Below are positions 54,995-64,000 of a DNA stretch of 64,000 bases, one piece after another; within the stretch, counting starts at the first letter, position 1; each line of letters starts with the position of its first letter. The notes under the pieces were generated by a model. That model was not told where the DNA came from and ran no database searches. It was given only the letters and a program-made list of their open reading frames with translations. Origin of the DNA: Colwellia sp. TT2012 (GTDB lineage Bacteria; Pseudomonadota; Gammaproteobacteria; Enterobacterales; Alteromonadaceae); assembly GCF_001440345.1 (NCBI RefSeq), contig NZ_LJYX01000011.1:62001-126000 (forward strand). The letters are read 5' to 3'. A program made the translations under genes and the position numbers.

Positions 54995-55477
54995 ATGAGT
55001 GATTTATTAGGTAAAGTTTTAGACCGTATCGACAAAAATATTTTAGTTGAATTACAAATCAATGGTCGGCTTTCTAATGTTGAACTATCTAAACGCGTTG
55101 GTTTAAGTCCAACCCCTTGTTTAGAAAGGGTAAGGCGGCTAGAGAAAGAACAATATATTAGTGGTTATAAAGCAATATTGAATCCTCATAAGCTTGACGC
55201 TGCCTTATTAGTGTTTGTTGAAATTACCTTAACCAAAACCAGCCCGGATGTATTTGATGATTTTGCTAAAGCGGTTGCAGAACTTGATGTTATTCAAGAA
55301 TGCCATCTGGTTTCCGGTGACTTTGATTTTCTGCTAAAAACGCGAGTCAAAGATATGCTGGCGTATCGGCAGCTTTTAGGTGATACATTATTAAGGTTGC
55401 CAGCGGTCAGTGCAAGCCGTACCTATGTGGTGATGGATGAGATAAAGTCCAGTAATATGCTACCCATTAACCGTTAA
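54995..55477 (+). CDS. lrp: Leucine-responsive regulatory protein (Lrp/AsnC family)
   Basis: 160 aa from the ATG at 54995 (MSDLLGKVLDRIDKNILVEL). An in-frame start at 54947 adds non-conserved residues. The winged HTH is LSNVELSKRVGLSPTPCLERVRRLE, followed by a RAM ligand-binding domain (ALLVFVEITLTKTSPDVF, ECHLVSGDFDFLL). Close in sequence to E. coli Lrp. The 178-bp divergent space to ald probably contains Lrp sites controlling both genes. Confidence 0.93.
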   Translation: MSDLLGKVLDRIDKNILVELQINGRLSNVELSKRVGLSPTPCLERVRRLEKEQYISGYKAILNPHKLDAALLVFVEITLTKTSPDVFDDFAKAVAELDVIQECHLVSGDFDFLLKTRVKDMLAYRQLLGDTLLRLPAVSASRTYVVMDEIKSSNMLPINR

Positions 55478-55611
55478 CATGACTATTCAACCCTAGTTGA
55501 TGAAAATATCGTACCCTAATGGTAATTTGTTGCTGTCAACTAAGCGTTAATTTGATACTTTAGTTGCTCTATGGGTAATTTTCACCTATTTATTTTCGAT
55601 GGTACTTTTAA

Positions 55612-58194
55612 TTGTCTTCAGATCTTACAGAAAACACCGATGTCTCTCTTGATACCTTGAGCAATAATCAGCTAACAGGCGTACAACGTTTGTTGGAAGC
55701 TGGTTTATTGTTTTTCACCGTTTTTGCCATGTTTATTATGTTGGCACTCTTTAGTTTTGATCCTGCTGATCCCGGCTGGGCACAAACAGGTTATCAAACA
55801 CAAGTACGCAACTTAGGTGGTGCGGTTGGCGCTTACCTGTCAGATTTGTTTTTAAATCTTTTTGGACTTATCGCTTATAGCTTACCTTTTGTTATTGCTA
55901 TTGTCGGTTGGCTGTTGTTTCAACGTTTTCATCAGCTGATGCAGTTAGATTATTTAACCTTAGGGCTAAAACTGATTGGCTTTTTCATGTTCTATCTCGG
56001 TGTAACCTCATTGGCTAGCATGAATTTTGATGATGTTTTTTACTTCTCTGCCGGTGGTATTTTAGGGGATGTGCTCAGTAAAACCTTACTGCCATACTTT
56101 TCTTTTGTTGGCTCTACCTTATTGTTTTTGCTATTCACCTGTGCCGGTTTTGTCTTATTAACGGGTTTATCTTGGCTTAAGTTTATTGACAGTGTTGGTC
56201 AATACGCCATTGTTGGCACACTATGGCTAGTAAACGCTCCTAAGCTTATTAAAGCGCATTTTGCCAGCAGTGATGATAAAGACAATGAAACAATAGGTCA
56301 TGGTAAAAGCCATTTGGCGGAAAATAAAACCAGTGATATAGAAGCACTTATCCCCGCAGAACTTATACCCACTGCAAAGCCTGTCAAAACAGCGAAGGTA
56401 GCATTGCCAGAGTCCTTTAGCATAGACGAAGAACAGCTTGCTAATGTACTGCCCGTTGATGATAAGTGTGAGCCCTTTATTGATATTGCTGAGTTAATGA
56501 GTGAAGCCAGTATTGGTAACGTGCAAGAGCATGTTAGTGAAAAAGAAATCACCGCCGCTTTCGCTGCAGTTGATAAACCCAATGTTGCGGATGACTTGCA
56601 AGTACCAACTATGGCACCGTTAGCACCCGTTGAGCAAAAAATAACCGGCGAAAACGGCCAGGTTAATTTAGTTGCTGTTGCCACAAGTAAGTTTAAGGGT
56701 ATGCCCTCTATCGATTTACTTGACCGACCCGATAAAGCGAAAAATCCGATTAACCAAGATGAATTGGATCAAGTTAGCCGCTTAGTTGAAGCCAAGTTAC
56801 TCGACTTCGGTATCCAAGCCCAGGTAGTTTCGGTTTATCCAGGGCCCGTTATAACGCGCTTTGAATTAGACTTAGCGCCGGGTATTAAAGTAAGTAGAAT
56901 TACCAGTTTATCGAAAGATTTAGCCCGTGCCCTATCGGCCATTAGTGTCCGTGTGGTTGAAGTCATCCCGGGTAAATCGGTTATTGGCTTAGAGCTGCCA
57001 AATAAACACCGGGAAATTGTTTATTTGAGTGAAGTTATTTCATGTGCTGCATTTAAAGAATCAACATCGCCCCTTGCTATGGTCTTGGGTAAAGATATTG
57101 CCGGTGATCCTGTGGTGGTCGATTTAGGTAAAATGCCCCATTTATTAGTTGCGGGTACGACCGGCTCAGGTAAATCTGTTGGTGTTAATACCATGATTGT
57201 CAGCTTGCTGTATAAATCGACACCAGAAGATGTGCGTATGATCATGATAGATCCAAAAATGTTGGAGCTGTCTGTTTATGAAGGCATTCCGCATTTACTG
57301 ACTGAAGTGGTTACCGATATGAAAGATGCCGCTAATGCCTTACGTTGGTGTGTCGGTGAAATGGAGCGGCGTTACAAGGTGATGTCAGCGGTGGGTGTGC
57401 GTAATCTTAAAGGCTACAACAAGAAAGTGCTTGAGGCGATTGCTAAGGGTGAGCCTATTATTGACCCTTTATGGCAGCCAACCGATAGTTTGGATCAAAC
57501 ACCACCGACCTTAGAAAAACTGCCAAGCATTGTCGTTATTGTTGATGAATTTGCTGACATGATGATGATAGTGGGTAAAAAAGTTGAAGAGCTTATCGCC
57601 CGTATTGCGCAAAAAGCCCGCGCCGCCGGTATTCATCTAATACTGGCGACACAGCGTCCCTCGGTTGATGTTATTACCGGCTTAATTAAAGCCAATATTC
57701 CCACCCGTATGGCGTTCCAAGTATCGTCGGGGCTAAACTCTCGTACCATATTAGATCAACAAGGGGCAGAGCAGTTATTAGGTATGGGCGATATGCTTTA
57801 TTTACCACCAGGTACCGGTATACCAACACGTGTGCATGGCGCTTTTGTTGATGATCATGAAGTACATGCGGTGGTTAAAGATTGGAAGTCGCGCGGAAAA
57901 CCCAATTATATTGATGAAATACTCTCGGGGGAAAACGAGCAAGATATTTTATTACCCGGTGAACAAGCCGAGGGCAGCGATGCTGAAGAGGTTGATGCCC
58001 TCTATGATGACGCGGTTAACTTTGTTACTGAAAAACGTCGAGTGTCTATTTCTAGTGTGCAAAGACAATTTAGAATTGGCTATAACCGCTCGGCAAGAAT
58101 TGTTGAACAAATGGAAAATCAAGGTATCGTCTCAACACCAGGTAATAACGGTGCCCGTGAAGTATTGGCGCCTCCACCGGTCCGTGATGTATAA
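55612..58194 (+). CDS. ftsK: DNA translocase FtsK
   Basis: 860 aa with a TTG start matching the family N-terminus. Four TM helices lie within residues ~25-185, then a short acidic linker (~190-370), much shorter than in E. coli. The motor follows: alpha/beta region, Walker [16 protein letters not shown], Walker [29 protein letters not shown]. The C-terminal winged-helix gamma domain ([25 protein letters not shown]) reads KOPS. It couples division to dimer resolution. lolA and rarA follow on the same strand, as in many gammaproteobacteria. Confidence 0.97.
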   Translation: MSSDLTENTDVSLDTLSNNQLTGVQRLLEAGLLFFTVFAMFIMLALFSFDPADPGWAQTGYQTQVRNLGGAVGAYLSDLFLNLFGLIAYSLPFVIAIVGWLLFQRFHQLMQLDYLTLGLKLIGFFMFYLGVTSLASMNFDDVFYFSAGGILGDVLSKTLLPYFSFVGSTLLFLLFTCAGFVLLTGLSWLKFIDSVGQYAIVGTLWLVNAPKLIKAHFASSDDKDNETIGHGKSHLAENKTSDIEALIPAELIPTAKPVKTAKVALPESFSIDEEQLANVLPVDDKCEPFIDIAELMSEASIGNVQEHVSEKEITAAFAAVDKPNVADDLQVPTMAPLAPVEQKITGENGQVNLVAVATSKFKGMPSIDLLDRPDKAKNPINQDELDQVSRLVEAKLLDFGIQAQVVSVYPGPVITRFELDLAPGIKVSRITSLSKDLARALSAISVRVVEVIPGKSVIGLELPNKHREIVYLSEVISCAAFKESTSPLAMVLGKDIAGDPVVVDLGKMPHLLVAGTTGSGKSVGVNTMIVSLLYKSTPEDVRMIMIDPKMLELSVYEGIPHLLTEVVTDMKDAANALRWCVGEMERRYKVMSAVGVRNLKGYNKKVLEAIAKGEPIIDPLWQPTDSLDQTPPTLEKLPSIVVIVDEFADMMMIVGKKVEELIARIAQKARAAGIHLILATQRPSVDVITGLIKANIPTRMAFQVSSGLNSRTILDQQGAEQLLGMGDMLYLPPGTGIPTRVHGAFVDDHEVHAVVKDWKSRGKPNYIDEILSGENEQDILLPGEQAEGSDAEEVDALYDDAVNFVTEKRRVSISSVQRQFRIGYNRSARIVEQMENQGIVSTPGNNGAREVLAPPPVRDV

Positions 58195-58296
58195 CGATTT
58201 AGGGTAACTTAATACCTTAAACCATTATCGGCACTTATTAACTCTATCTGTACTCGCAACAGTGCTAGTACATTTCATTCTATTAGAAGTGGAACT

Positions 58297-59124
58297 ATGT
58301 CAAAAAAATTGATGCTAAACCCCTTAATGCAAAATAAGTCAACGAAACGGCCTGTTATCAGAAGCCTTATATTGGCAAGTTTATTCATGCCAATACTACA
58401 TTTTTCTCAAGGCTTGGTTTATGCCGCTCAACCTCTGGCTGATGAAGCTAAGGTTAGCGATGTCAAGTTAGAAAAAAGTGCCTCGTCAGCAGAGTACTCA
58501 AGCGCAGCGAAACAACGTTTAATGACTAAATTGGGAAAATTGGCTTTTTTTAGCGCTAATTTCAGCCAAAAAATTCTCACTGAGCAAGGTGAATTATTAC
58601 AGCAAGGCACAGGTAAACTGGCTATTAGTAAACCTAACCTGGTCTATTGGCAGACCGTTACTCCGGATGAAACCTTAATTGTTAGTGATGGTAATACCTT
58701 GTGGTTTTATGACCCCTTCATTGAACAAGCCAGTGCGTATAGCTTAGCTAAATCCATTCATAACACGCCCATTTTATTGTTAATCAGTGATGACGCGACA
58801 CTTTGGCAACAGTACACTGTTGTACAAGAAAGTAATATTGCTCAGCAACCTGATGCTGAACCGCAAACTAACAAGCCGTTGGCTGAACGCTTTATTGTCA
58901 CGCCAAAAAATAAAAACAGTCAAATTAAGCAGTTAACCATCAGCTTTACTACTGTGGATAGTCAGGGTGAAAAAACTGAGCAGTTAAGCGAGTTTTCATT
59001 TCAAGATGCAACCGGACAAATTAGTCAAATTAGCTTAAGTCAGTTTAATAGTACCGATAAGCCAGACGCCTCATTGTTTAGCTTTAGCTTACCTCAAGGT
59101 GTAAGACTTGAAGACCAGCGATAA
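58297..59124 (+). CDS. lolA: Outer-membrane lipoprotein carrier protein LolA
   Basis: 275 aa, longer than the usual ~205 because of an extended N-terminus before the signal-type hydrophobic segment ([22 protein letters not shown]). The LolA core follows: [60 protein letters not shown]. The end reads [14 protein letters not shown]. It ferries lipoproteins across the periplasm. A 15-20 residue acidic insert near [13 protein letters not shown] is lineage-specific. The 3' end overlaps the rarA start. Confidence 0.93.
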   Translation: MSKKLMLNPLMQNKSTKRPVIRSLILASLFMPILHFSQGLVYAAQPLADEAKVSDVKLEKSASSAEYSSAAKQRLMTKLGKLAFFSANFSQKILTEQGELLQQGTGKLAISKPNLVYWQTVTPDETLIVSDGNTLWFYDPFIEQASAYSLAKSIHNTPILLLISDDATLWQQYTVVQESNIAQQPDAEPQTNKPLAERFIVTPKNKNSQIKQLTISFTTVDSQGEKTEQLSEFSFQDATGQISQISLSQFNSTDKPDASLFSFSLPQGVRLEDQR

Positions 59125-60691
59125 TTCATCTTTAGGCTTAGGGCAAAGTGATGATCAGCAAAATTCACTGTTTGATCTTACCAGCGAAGCCGATACTGAA
59201 AGCCATTCCAGCAGTGGTTATGCTACCAGGGATGATAATACTGCTGCTGTGCAGTGTTTTATGCCGCTGGCCGCGAAAATGCGACCAAAAACCTTAGCTG
59301 ATTATGTCGGACAGCAGCATATTCTTGCTGGGGATTCTCCTTTAGCGCAAGCCATTACCCAAGGACATTGTCACTCGCTTATTTTTTGGGGACCTCCGGG
59401 CAGTGGCAAAACCACGTTAGCTGAAATTATTGCCGAGCATGCTAACGCAGAAATAGAGCGAGTTTCGGCGGTAACTTCGGGTATAAAAGAGATCCGCATC
59501 GCCATTGATAAAGCTAAACTACGTGCCCAAGGTCAGGGAAAAAACAAACGTCGTACGGTACTCTTTGTTGATGAGGTGCATCGCTTTAATAAAGCACAGC
59601 AAGATGCGTTTTTACCGCATATTGAAGATGGCACCATTATTTTTATCGGTGCGACCACAGAAAATCCTGCGTTTGAATTAAACCAAGCCTTGTTATCGCG
59701 AGCACGTTTATACACCTTAAAAAAATTAACGACAGATGACTTAGTACAAGTTTTACAACGCGCCATTAGCTTTTGTGAGAAAGAACAAGGCTTAGTGATA
59801 GAGCTTTGCGAAGATGCTAGACAAAGTTTACTTAATCGCAGTGATGGTGACGCCAGACGCTTGCTTAATTTACTGGAAAATTGCCTTGATAGCACTGTCG
59901 TTACACCTATTGCCAGTAAAGCAACCATTAGAGCGACTACACCAGCAAGTCAGTCAGTTTCTGTGCAAGAAGGTGATCAGCAAAGTGAGCAGAGCAACTT
60001 TGGCAAAGAAAAAACCTTGGTGAAAAGCATTTCTGTGGCACTCATTGCACAAGTCGCCGGTAGTAAAATTGCCCTTTATGATAAGGGTGGCGATGCTTTT
60101 TATGATTTAATCAGTGCCTTTCATAAATCAGTGCGTGGCTCTTGTCCTGATGCCGCACTTTATTGGTATGCCAGAATTCTTACCGCCGGTGGTGATGCCC
60201 TTTATGTCGCCAGACGTTTGCTTGCCATTGCCAGTGAAGATATTGGTAATGCCGATCCTCGGGCGATGCAACTGGCACTTAATGCGTGGGATACTTTTCA
60301 TCGCGTTGGCCCAAGTGAAGGTGAGCGGGCCATTGCTCAAGCTATCGTTTATATGGCACTAGCCCCTAAAAGTAATGCGGTTTACCAAGCCTTTAATAAA
60401 GCAAAAATATTAGCGCAGCAAACCTGTACTTTAGAGGTGCCTTTACATTTGAAAAACGCCACCAGCAGTATCACCAAAGAACTTGGCCATGGTAGTGAGT
60501 ATCGCTATGCCCATGATGAAATGAATGCCTTTGCCGCCGGAGAAAACTATTTTCCAGAAGCGCTAGCTAAAGGGGATAGCTCACACACTCGTTTGTATCA
60601 GCCAACTGAACGCGGGCTAGAGAAAAAACTGAAAGAAAAACTCGATTACTTGAATCAGCTTAATAGGAATAGCCATGAGCAGCGCTATTAG
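59108..60691 (+). CDS. rarA: Replication-associated recombination protein RarA (MgsA)
   Basis: 527 aa, about 80 longer than E. coli RarA. The TTG at 59108 lies inside lolA. The AAA+ core begins [22 protein letters not shown], with Walker [15 protein letters not shown], Walker [16 protein letters not shown], sensor [11 protein letters not shown] and the C-terminal oligomerisation part ([28 protein letters not shown]). The N-terminal tail contains QQNSLFDL, which fits a beta-clamp binding motif. A Ser/Gln-rich insert lies at ~280-305. It acts at stalled forks. Confidence 0.93.
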   Translation: MKTSDNSSLGLGQSDDQQNSLFDLTSEADTESHSSSGYATRDDNTAAVQCFMPLAAKMRPKTLADYVGQQHILAGDSPLAQAITQGHCHSLIFWGPPGSGKTTLAEIIAEHANAEIERVSAVTSGIKEIRIAIDKAKLRAQGQGKNKRRTVLFVDEVHRFNKAQQDAFLPHIEDGTIIFIGATTENPAFELNQALLSRARLYTLKKLTTDDLVQVLQRAISFCEKEQGLVIELCEDARQSLLNRSDGDARRLLNLLENCLDSTVVTPIASKATIRATTPASQSVSVQEGDQQSEQSNFGKEKTLVKSISVALIAQVAGSKIALYDKGGDAFYDLISAFHKSVRGSCPDAALYWYARILTAGGDALYVARRLLAIASEDIGNADPRAMQLALNAWDTFHRVGPSEGERAIAQAIVYMALAPKSNAVYQAFNKAKILAQQTCTLEVPLHLKNATSSITKELGHGSEYRYAHDEMNAFAAGENYFPEALAKGDSSHTRLYQPTERGLEKKLKEKLDYLNQLNRNSHEQRY

Positions 60692-61076
60692 TAACGTTAC
60701 TTTATATGCTTTTGTTGCCCTTGGTGGTGCCTGTGGGGCCAGCTTACGCTTTTATATTTCACAATTAGTGCTAAATTGGCTTGGAAAAGGTTTCCCTTTT
60801 GCCACATTGATGGTTAATATCAGCGGCTCATTTATTATGGGTTTGTTATATCAGCTAATCGAGCGCGAAATTATCGATATTAGTGTGCATAGAACCTTAA
60901 TAGGAATAGGTTTTTTGGGTGCATTTACCACCTTTTCTACATTTTCATTAGACTCCTTGTTACTATTGCAGCAAGGCGACGTGTTAAAAGCGGCGATAAA
61001 TATTTTACTGAATGTTGCCCTGTGTATTGGCGCTGCAGGCTTGGGAATGTTTATGGTGACCGCTTTAACTAAATAA
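60675..61076 (+). CDS. crcB: Fluoride channel CrcB/Fluc
   Basis: 133 aa, four TM helices. Family motifs are [32 protein letters not shown] and [15 protein letters not shown]. It exports fluoride passively as a dual-topology dimer. The ATG overlaps the rarA 3' end by 17 nt. No fluoride riboswitch was seen. Confidence 0.95.
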   Translation: MSSAISNVTLYAFVALGGACGASLRFYISQLVLNWLGKGFPFATLMVNISGSFIMGLLYQLIEREIIDISVHRTLIGIGFLGAFTTFSTFSLDSLLLLQQGDVLKAAINILLNVALCIGAAGLGMFMVTALTK

Positions 61077-61184
61077 CCGCAGATATACCTTATGCGCGGG
61101 TTGAATAGCCATAGCTTATATAGAACAAACGTGGCTTACACTTAAAAAAATACGATTTTAATAACTTTATAAACAAGAATGTGA

Positions 61185-62471
<1,287 letters not shown>

Positions 62472-62517
62472 TACACTTTTTGTTATGTTAGCTAGCTAGG
62501 TACGTTAGCTAAAAACC

Positions 62518-62552
62518 AAAACGCGACTCAGTTATCTGGGTCGCGTTTTTTT
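62518..62552 (+). terminator. Terminator of serS
   Basis: AAACGCGAC and GTCGCGTTT arms with a 12-nt loop and a seven-T run. It also separates the converging intI. Confidence 0.88.
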
Positions 62553-62611
62553 GTGATTTACCTTCATCTAAATTGCACTATTACTTAGCCCTGCGAATTT
62601 ATCATCACTGA

Positions 62612-63580
62612 CTATAAATCAGATAAAGGGCTACGCACACCATTGGCTCCCGCTTGAATTACATGCGTATAAATTTGTGTTGTGCGAATATCACTATGGC
62701 CTAATTGTTCTTGTACTGTTCTAATATCAGCACCTCGTTGTAATAAATGAGTAGCAAATGAATGACGTAGTGTGTGGCATGAGACGACCTTTTCGATGTG
62801 TGCTAATTTAGCAGATTTCTTAATTGCTTTTTGTAATGAACTTTCGTCAATATGATGTCGACGAACTTTATTATTGTCGTGAGGATCACGACTTAATCTT
62901 GCTGAAGGGAATAAATAATGCCAACCAAACTCTTTAGCCGCTGTTGGATATTTTTTCTTTAAAGCAAAGGGCAGCCAAACTCCTTGATAGTGCATCGAAT
63001 TGCTATCTAATTCGAAATATTTTTTACAGATATCTATTTGTAATTTTAATGGCTCCACTAATTCTTTTGCTAAAGTCACCCTGCGATTTTTGCCGCCTTT
63101 TCCTTGCCAAACCAAAACTGACATATAGTCAAAATCTATATCTTGTACTCGTAACCTAACAGTTTCCATAAGTCTTAACCCGCTACCATACATAATATTG
63201 GCTAATAGCCAATGTTGAGTATCAACCAAGCTGAGCAAAGATGCGGTTTCACCTTTAGTTAATACCACGGGTAATTTAGCTTGTCGCTGCGATTTATTAA
63301 AATTTAATGACAATGACAGAGGGGATCCTAAAAACTCACGATATAGAAATACTAATGAATTAAGGGCAATTGTTTGTGTCCCTGGTGCAACATTTTCTTC
63401 GTTGGATAAGTAAGTTAAATATTGTTCAACTTCTTTATTACCCAGTTTTGATGGATGTTGCTTGTTGTTGAAAATAATATATCGCTTGATCCAATAAATG
63501 TAAGTTTGAATAGTCCTTTTAGCAAATCTACGTGTGATCATAAATTCACCGATGCTATTTAAAAGTAAAGATTCAGACAT
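62612..63580 (-). CDS. intI: Integron integrase IntI (chromosomal type)
   Basis: 322 aa. Tyrosine recombinase catalytic set: R136 (YGSGLRLME), H269 and R272 (HTLRHSF), H295 (LGHSDIRT), Y304 (QIYTHV). The integron-specific extra patch is present at ~206-247: [20 protein letters not shown], then RLSRDPHD and [15 protein letters not shown], which XerC/D lack. It recombines attC with attI. The gene is intact. A LexA box overlaps its promoter, so SOS control is expected. The cassette side would be to the right, beyond its 5' end. Confidence 0.96.
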   Translation of the reverse strand: MSESLLLNSIGEFMITRRFAKRTIQTYIYWIKRYIIFNNKQHPSKLGNKEVEQYLTYLSNEENVAPGTQTIALNSLVFLYREFLGSPLSLSLNFNKSQRQAKLPVVLTKGETASLLSLVDTQHWLLANIMYGSGLRLMETVRLRVQDIDFDYMSVLVWQGKGGKNRRVTLAKELVEPLKLQIDICKKYFELDSNSMHYQGVWLPFALKKKYPTAAKEFGWHYLFPSARLSRDPHDNNKVRRHHIDESSLQKAIKKSAKLAHIEKVVSCHTLRHSFATHLLQRGADIRTVQEQLGHSDIRTTQIYTHVIQAGANGVRSPLSDL

Positions 63581-63600
63581 AGTAAAAATAAATATTTAAT

Positions 63601-63620
63601 AGCTGTGTTTATATACAGTA
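63601..63620 (-). promoter_or_regulatory. LexA (SOS) box over the intI promoter
   Basis: CTG at 63603-63605 and CAG at 63616-63618 with exactly 10 AT-rich bases between (GTGTTTATATACAG core), matching the gammaproteobacterial CTG-N10-CAG consensus. It lies 21 bp upstream of the intI ATG and overlaps a TATACT -10-like hexamer (63617-63622, minus strand). Confidence 0.88.
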
Positions 63621-63707
63621 TAGCTGGAATTATAAATGTGTCTTTGATAGACAGAATATTTCCGTAATGTACGCAATAATGAAAAAGTTAAAACTTTATT
63701 AAAGTCT

Positions 63708-63736
63708 TTGATATTAAATATGAAAGAGAGTATTTT
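63708..63736 (+). promoter_or_regulatory. Candidate outward cassette promoter (Pc-like)
   Basis: TTGATA (63708-63713), a 17-bp spacer and TATTTT (63731-63736) point toward the putative first cassette. Sequence match only, in an AT-rich context. Confidence 0.4.
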
Positions 63737-63758
63737 AGTATGAATTAAATATCATGAT

Positions 63759-63800
63759 AGAGAGAATAATTCCGTGTTTAAACACGGAATTATTCTCTCT
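63759..63800. repeat. 42-bp perfect palindrome beside intI
   Basis: 21-bp arms (AGAGAGAATAATTCCGTGTTT and its exact complement) with no spacer. It lies between the candidate Pc and a GTTATGA core at 63809-63815. TAGACAGAATATTTCCGT at 63648 partly repeats the left arm. Confidence 0.85.
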
Positions 63801-63841
63801 ATTAAGCTGTTATGAATTATCGATTTCCAAAAGGATTGAGC

Positions 63842-64000
63842 GTGATTAAGAATTTTATTACCTGTGAAAAAATTACCGATGATAATAGCCATGGTGGAGA
63901 AGGCACTATTGAAATTCAAAAAGTGTTTCGACGTGAAGACTTCAAAGGTGCATGGGATTTTGCTTTACGCGTATGTATGCCGCCTAACTCATCTATGGGA
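63842..64000 (+). CDS. Cupin-like protein, 5' part only (possible first cassette gene)
   Basis: The GTG at 63842 follows AAAGGA at 63829-63834. An in-frame ATG at 63812 lacks an RBS. It encodes VIKNFITCEKITDDNSHGGEG, then IEIQKVFRREDFKGAWDF and LRVCMPPNSSMG, where the window ends. PPNSSMG followed by (expected) H is the usual cupin motif 1 entry, so a small cupin is likely. The location next to intI makes it the candidate first cassette. Confidence 0.55.
   Translation, partial: MIKNFITCEKITDDNSHGGEGTIEIQKVFRREDFKGAWDFALRVCMPPNSSMG

Larger units (their letters stand above)
63640..63815 (+). other. Candidate attI region
   Basis: The position 5' of intI and a GTTATGA core at its right end fit an attI primary recombination site. 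The direct repeat TAGASAGAATAWTTCCGT (63648 and 63758) could be accessory integrase sites. Nothing in the sequence proves recombination. Confidence 0.4.

Noticed and set aside
56298-56684. Minus-strand ORF of 128 codons in ftsK
   Set aside because: Antisense to the FtsK linker; Ser/Ala-rich shadow composition.

Overview
The window reads as a chromosomal segment of an AT-rich marine gammaproteobacterium of the Colwellia/Thalassotalea type (Alteromonadales). This placement is an inference. It rests on the housekeeping genes and their order (aroG, recC-recB-recD, infA-bpt-aat-trxB, ald/lrp-ftsK-lolA-rarA-crcB-serS), the small families (DUF5062, DUF3087), a NhaD-type sodium/proton antiporter and a chromosomal-type integron integrase. 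No rRNA or tRNA gene was seen.

Layout. 1-4.3 kb holds a cut cytochrome b561 gene, an exported amidohydrolase and asnB. 4.6-6.8 kb is a scrap zone: an RHS C-terminal fragment ending in a zincin-like toxin domain, a 5'-truncated tyrosine recombinase, a PrlF/YhaV toxin-antitoxin pair with a perfect operator-like palindrome, and a second short RHS scrap. 7.0-10.5 kb has a secreted FGE-like protein facing a CadC-like membrane regulator with TPR-type repeats.

10.55-19.93 kb is the most unusual block. It is a run of promoter-poor, same-strand accessory genes, each followed by a folded attC-like site with a GTTRRRY-type right end: an integron cassette array with no integrase beside it. Its cargo looks defence-related: two HEPN-like proteins, a NACHT NTPase, a two-TM Abi-like protein and an Asn-rich putative oligomerisation protein. 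One cassette is split by an IS21-family element whose istA is itself broken. A 116-118 bp palindromic element recurs in cassette leaders.

20.3-39.4 kb is mostly envelope biology: nhaD, DUF4266-DUF3570-ApbE, slipin-NfeD, aroG, MoxR-DUF58-transglutaminase, and a compact translationally coupled operon (adenylation domain, carrier protein, LpxL-type acyltransferase, MsbA-like ABC exporter) that could make and export an acylated amino-acid product. 39.6-49.1 kb encodes RecBCD. 49.2-62.5 kb is core genome.

62.6-64 kb carries an integron integrase gene on the minus strand with a perfect LexA-box signature over its promoter. It is followed by a candidate outward promoter, a 42-bp perfect palindrome, a possible attI core and the start of an apparent cassette gene. 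The integrase therefore sits about 43 kb from the first array, and both arrays point the same way.
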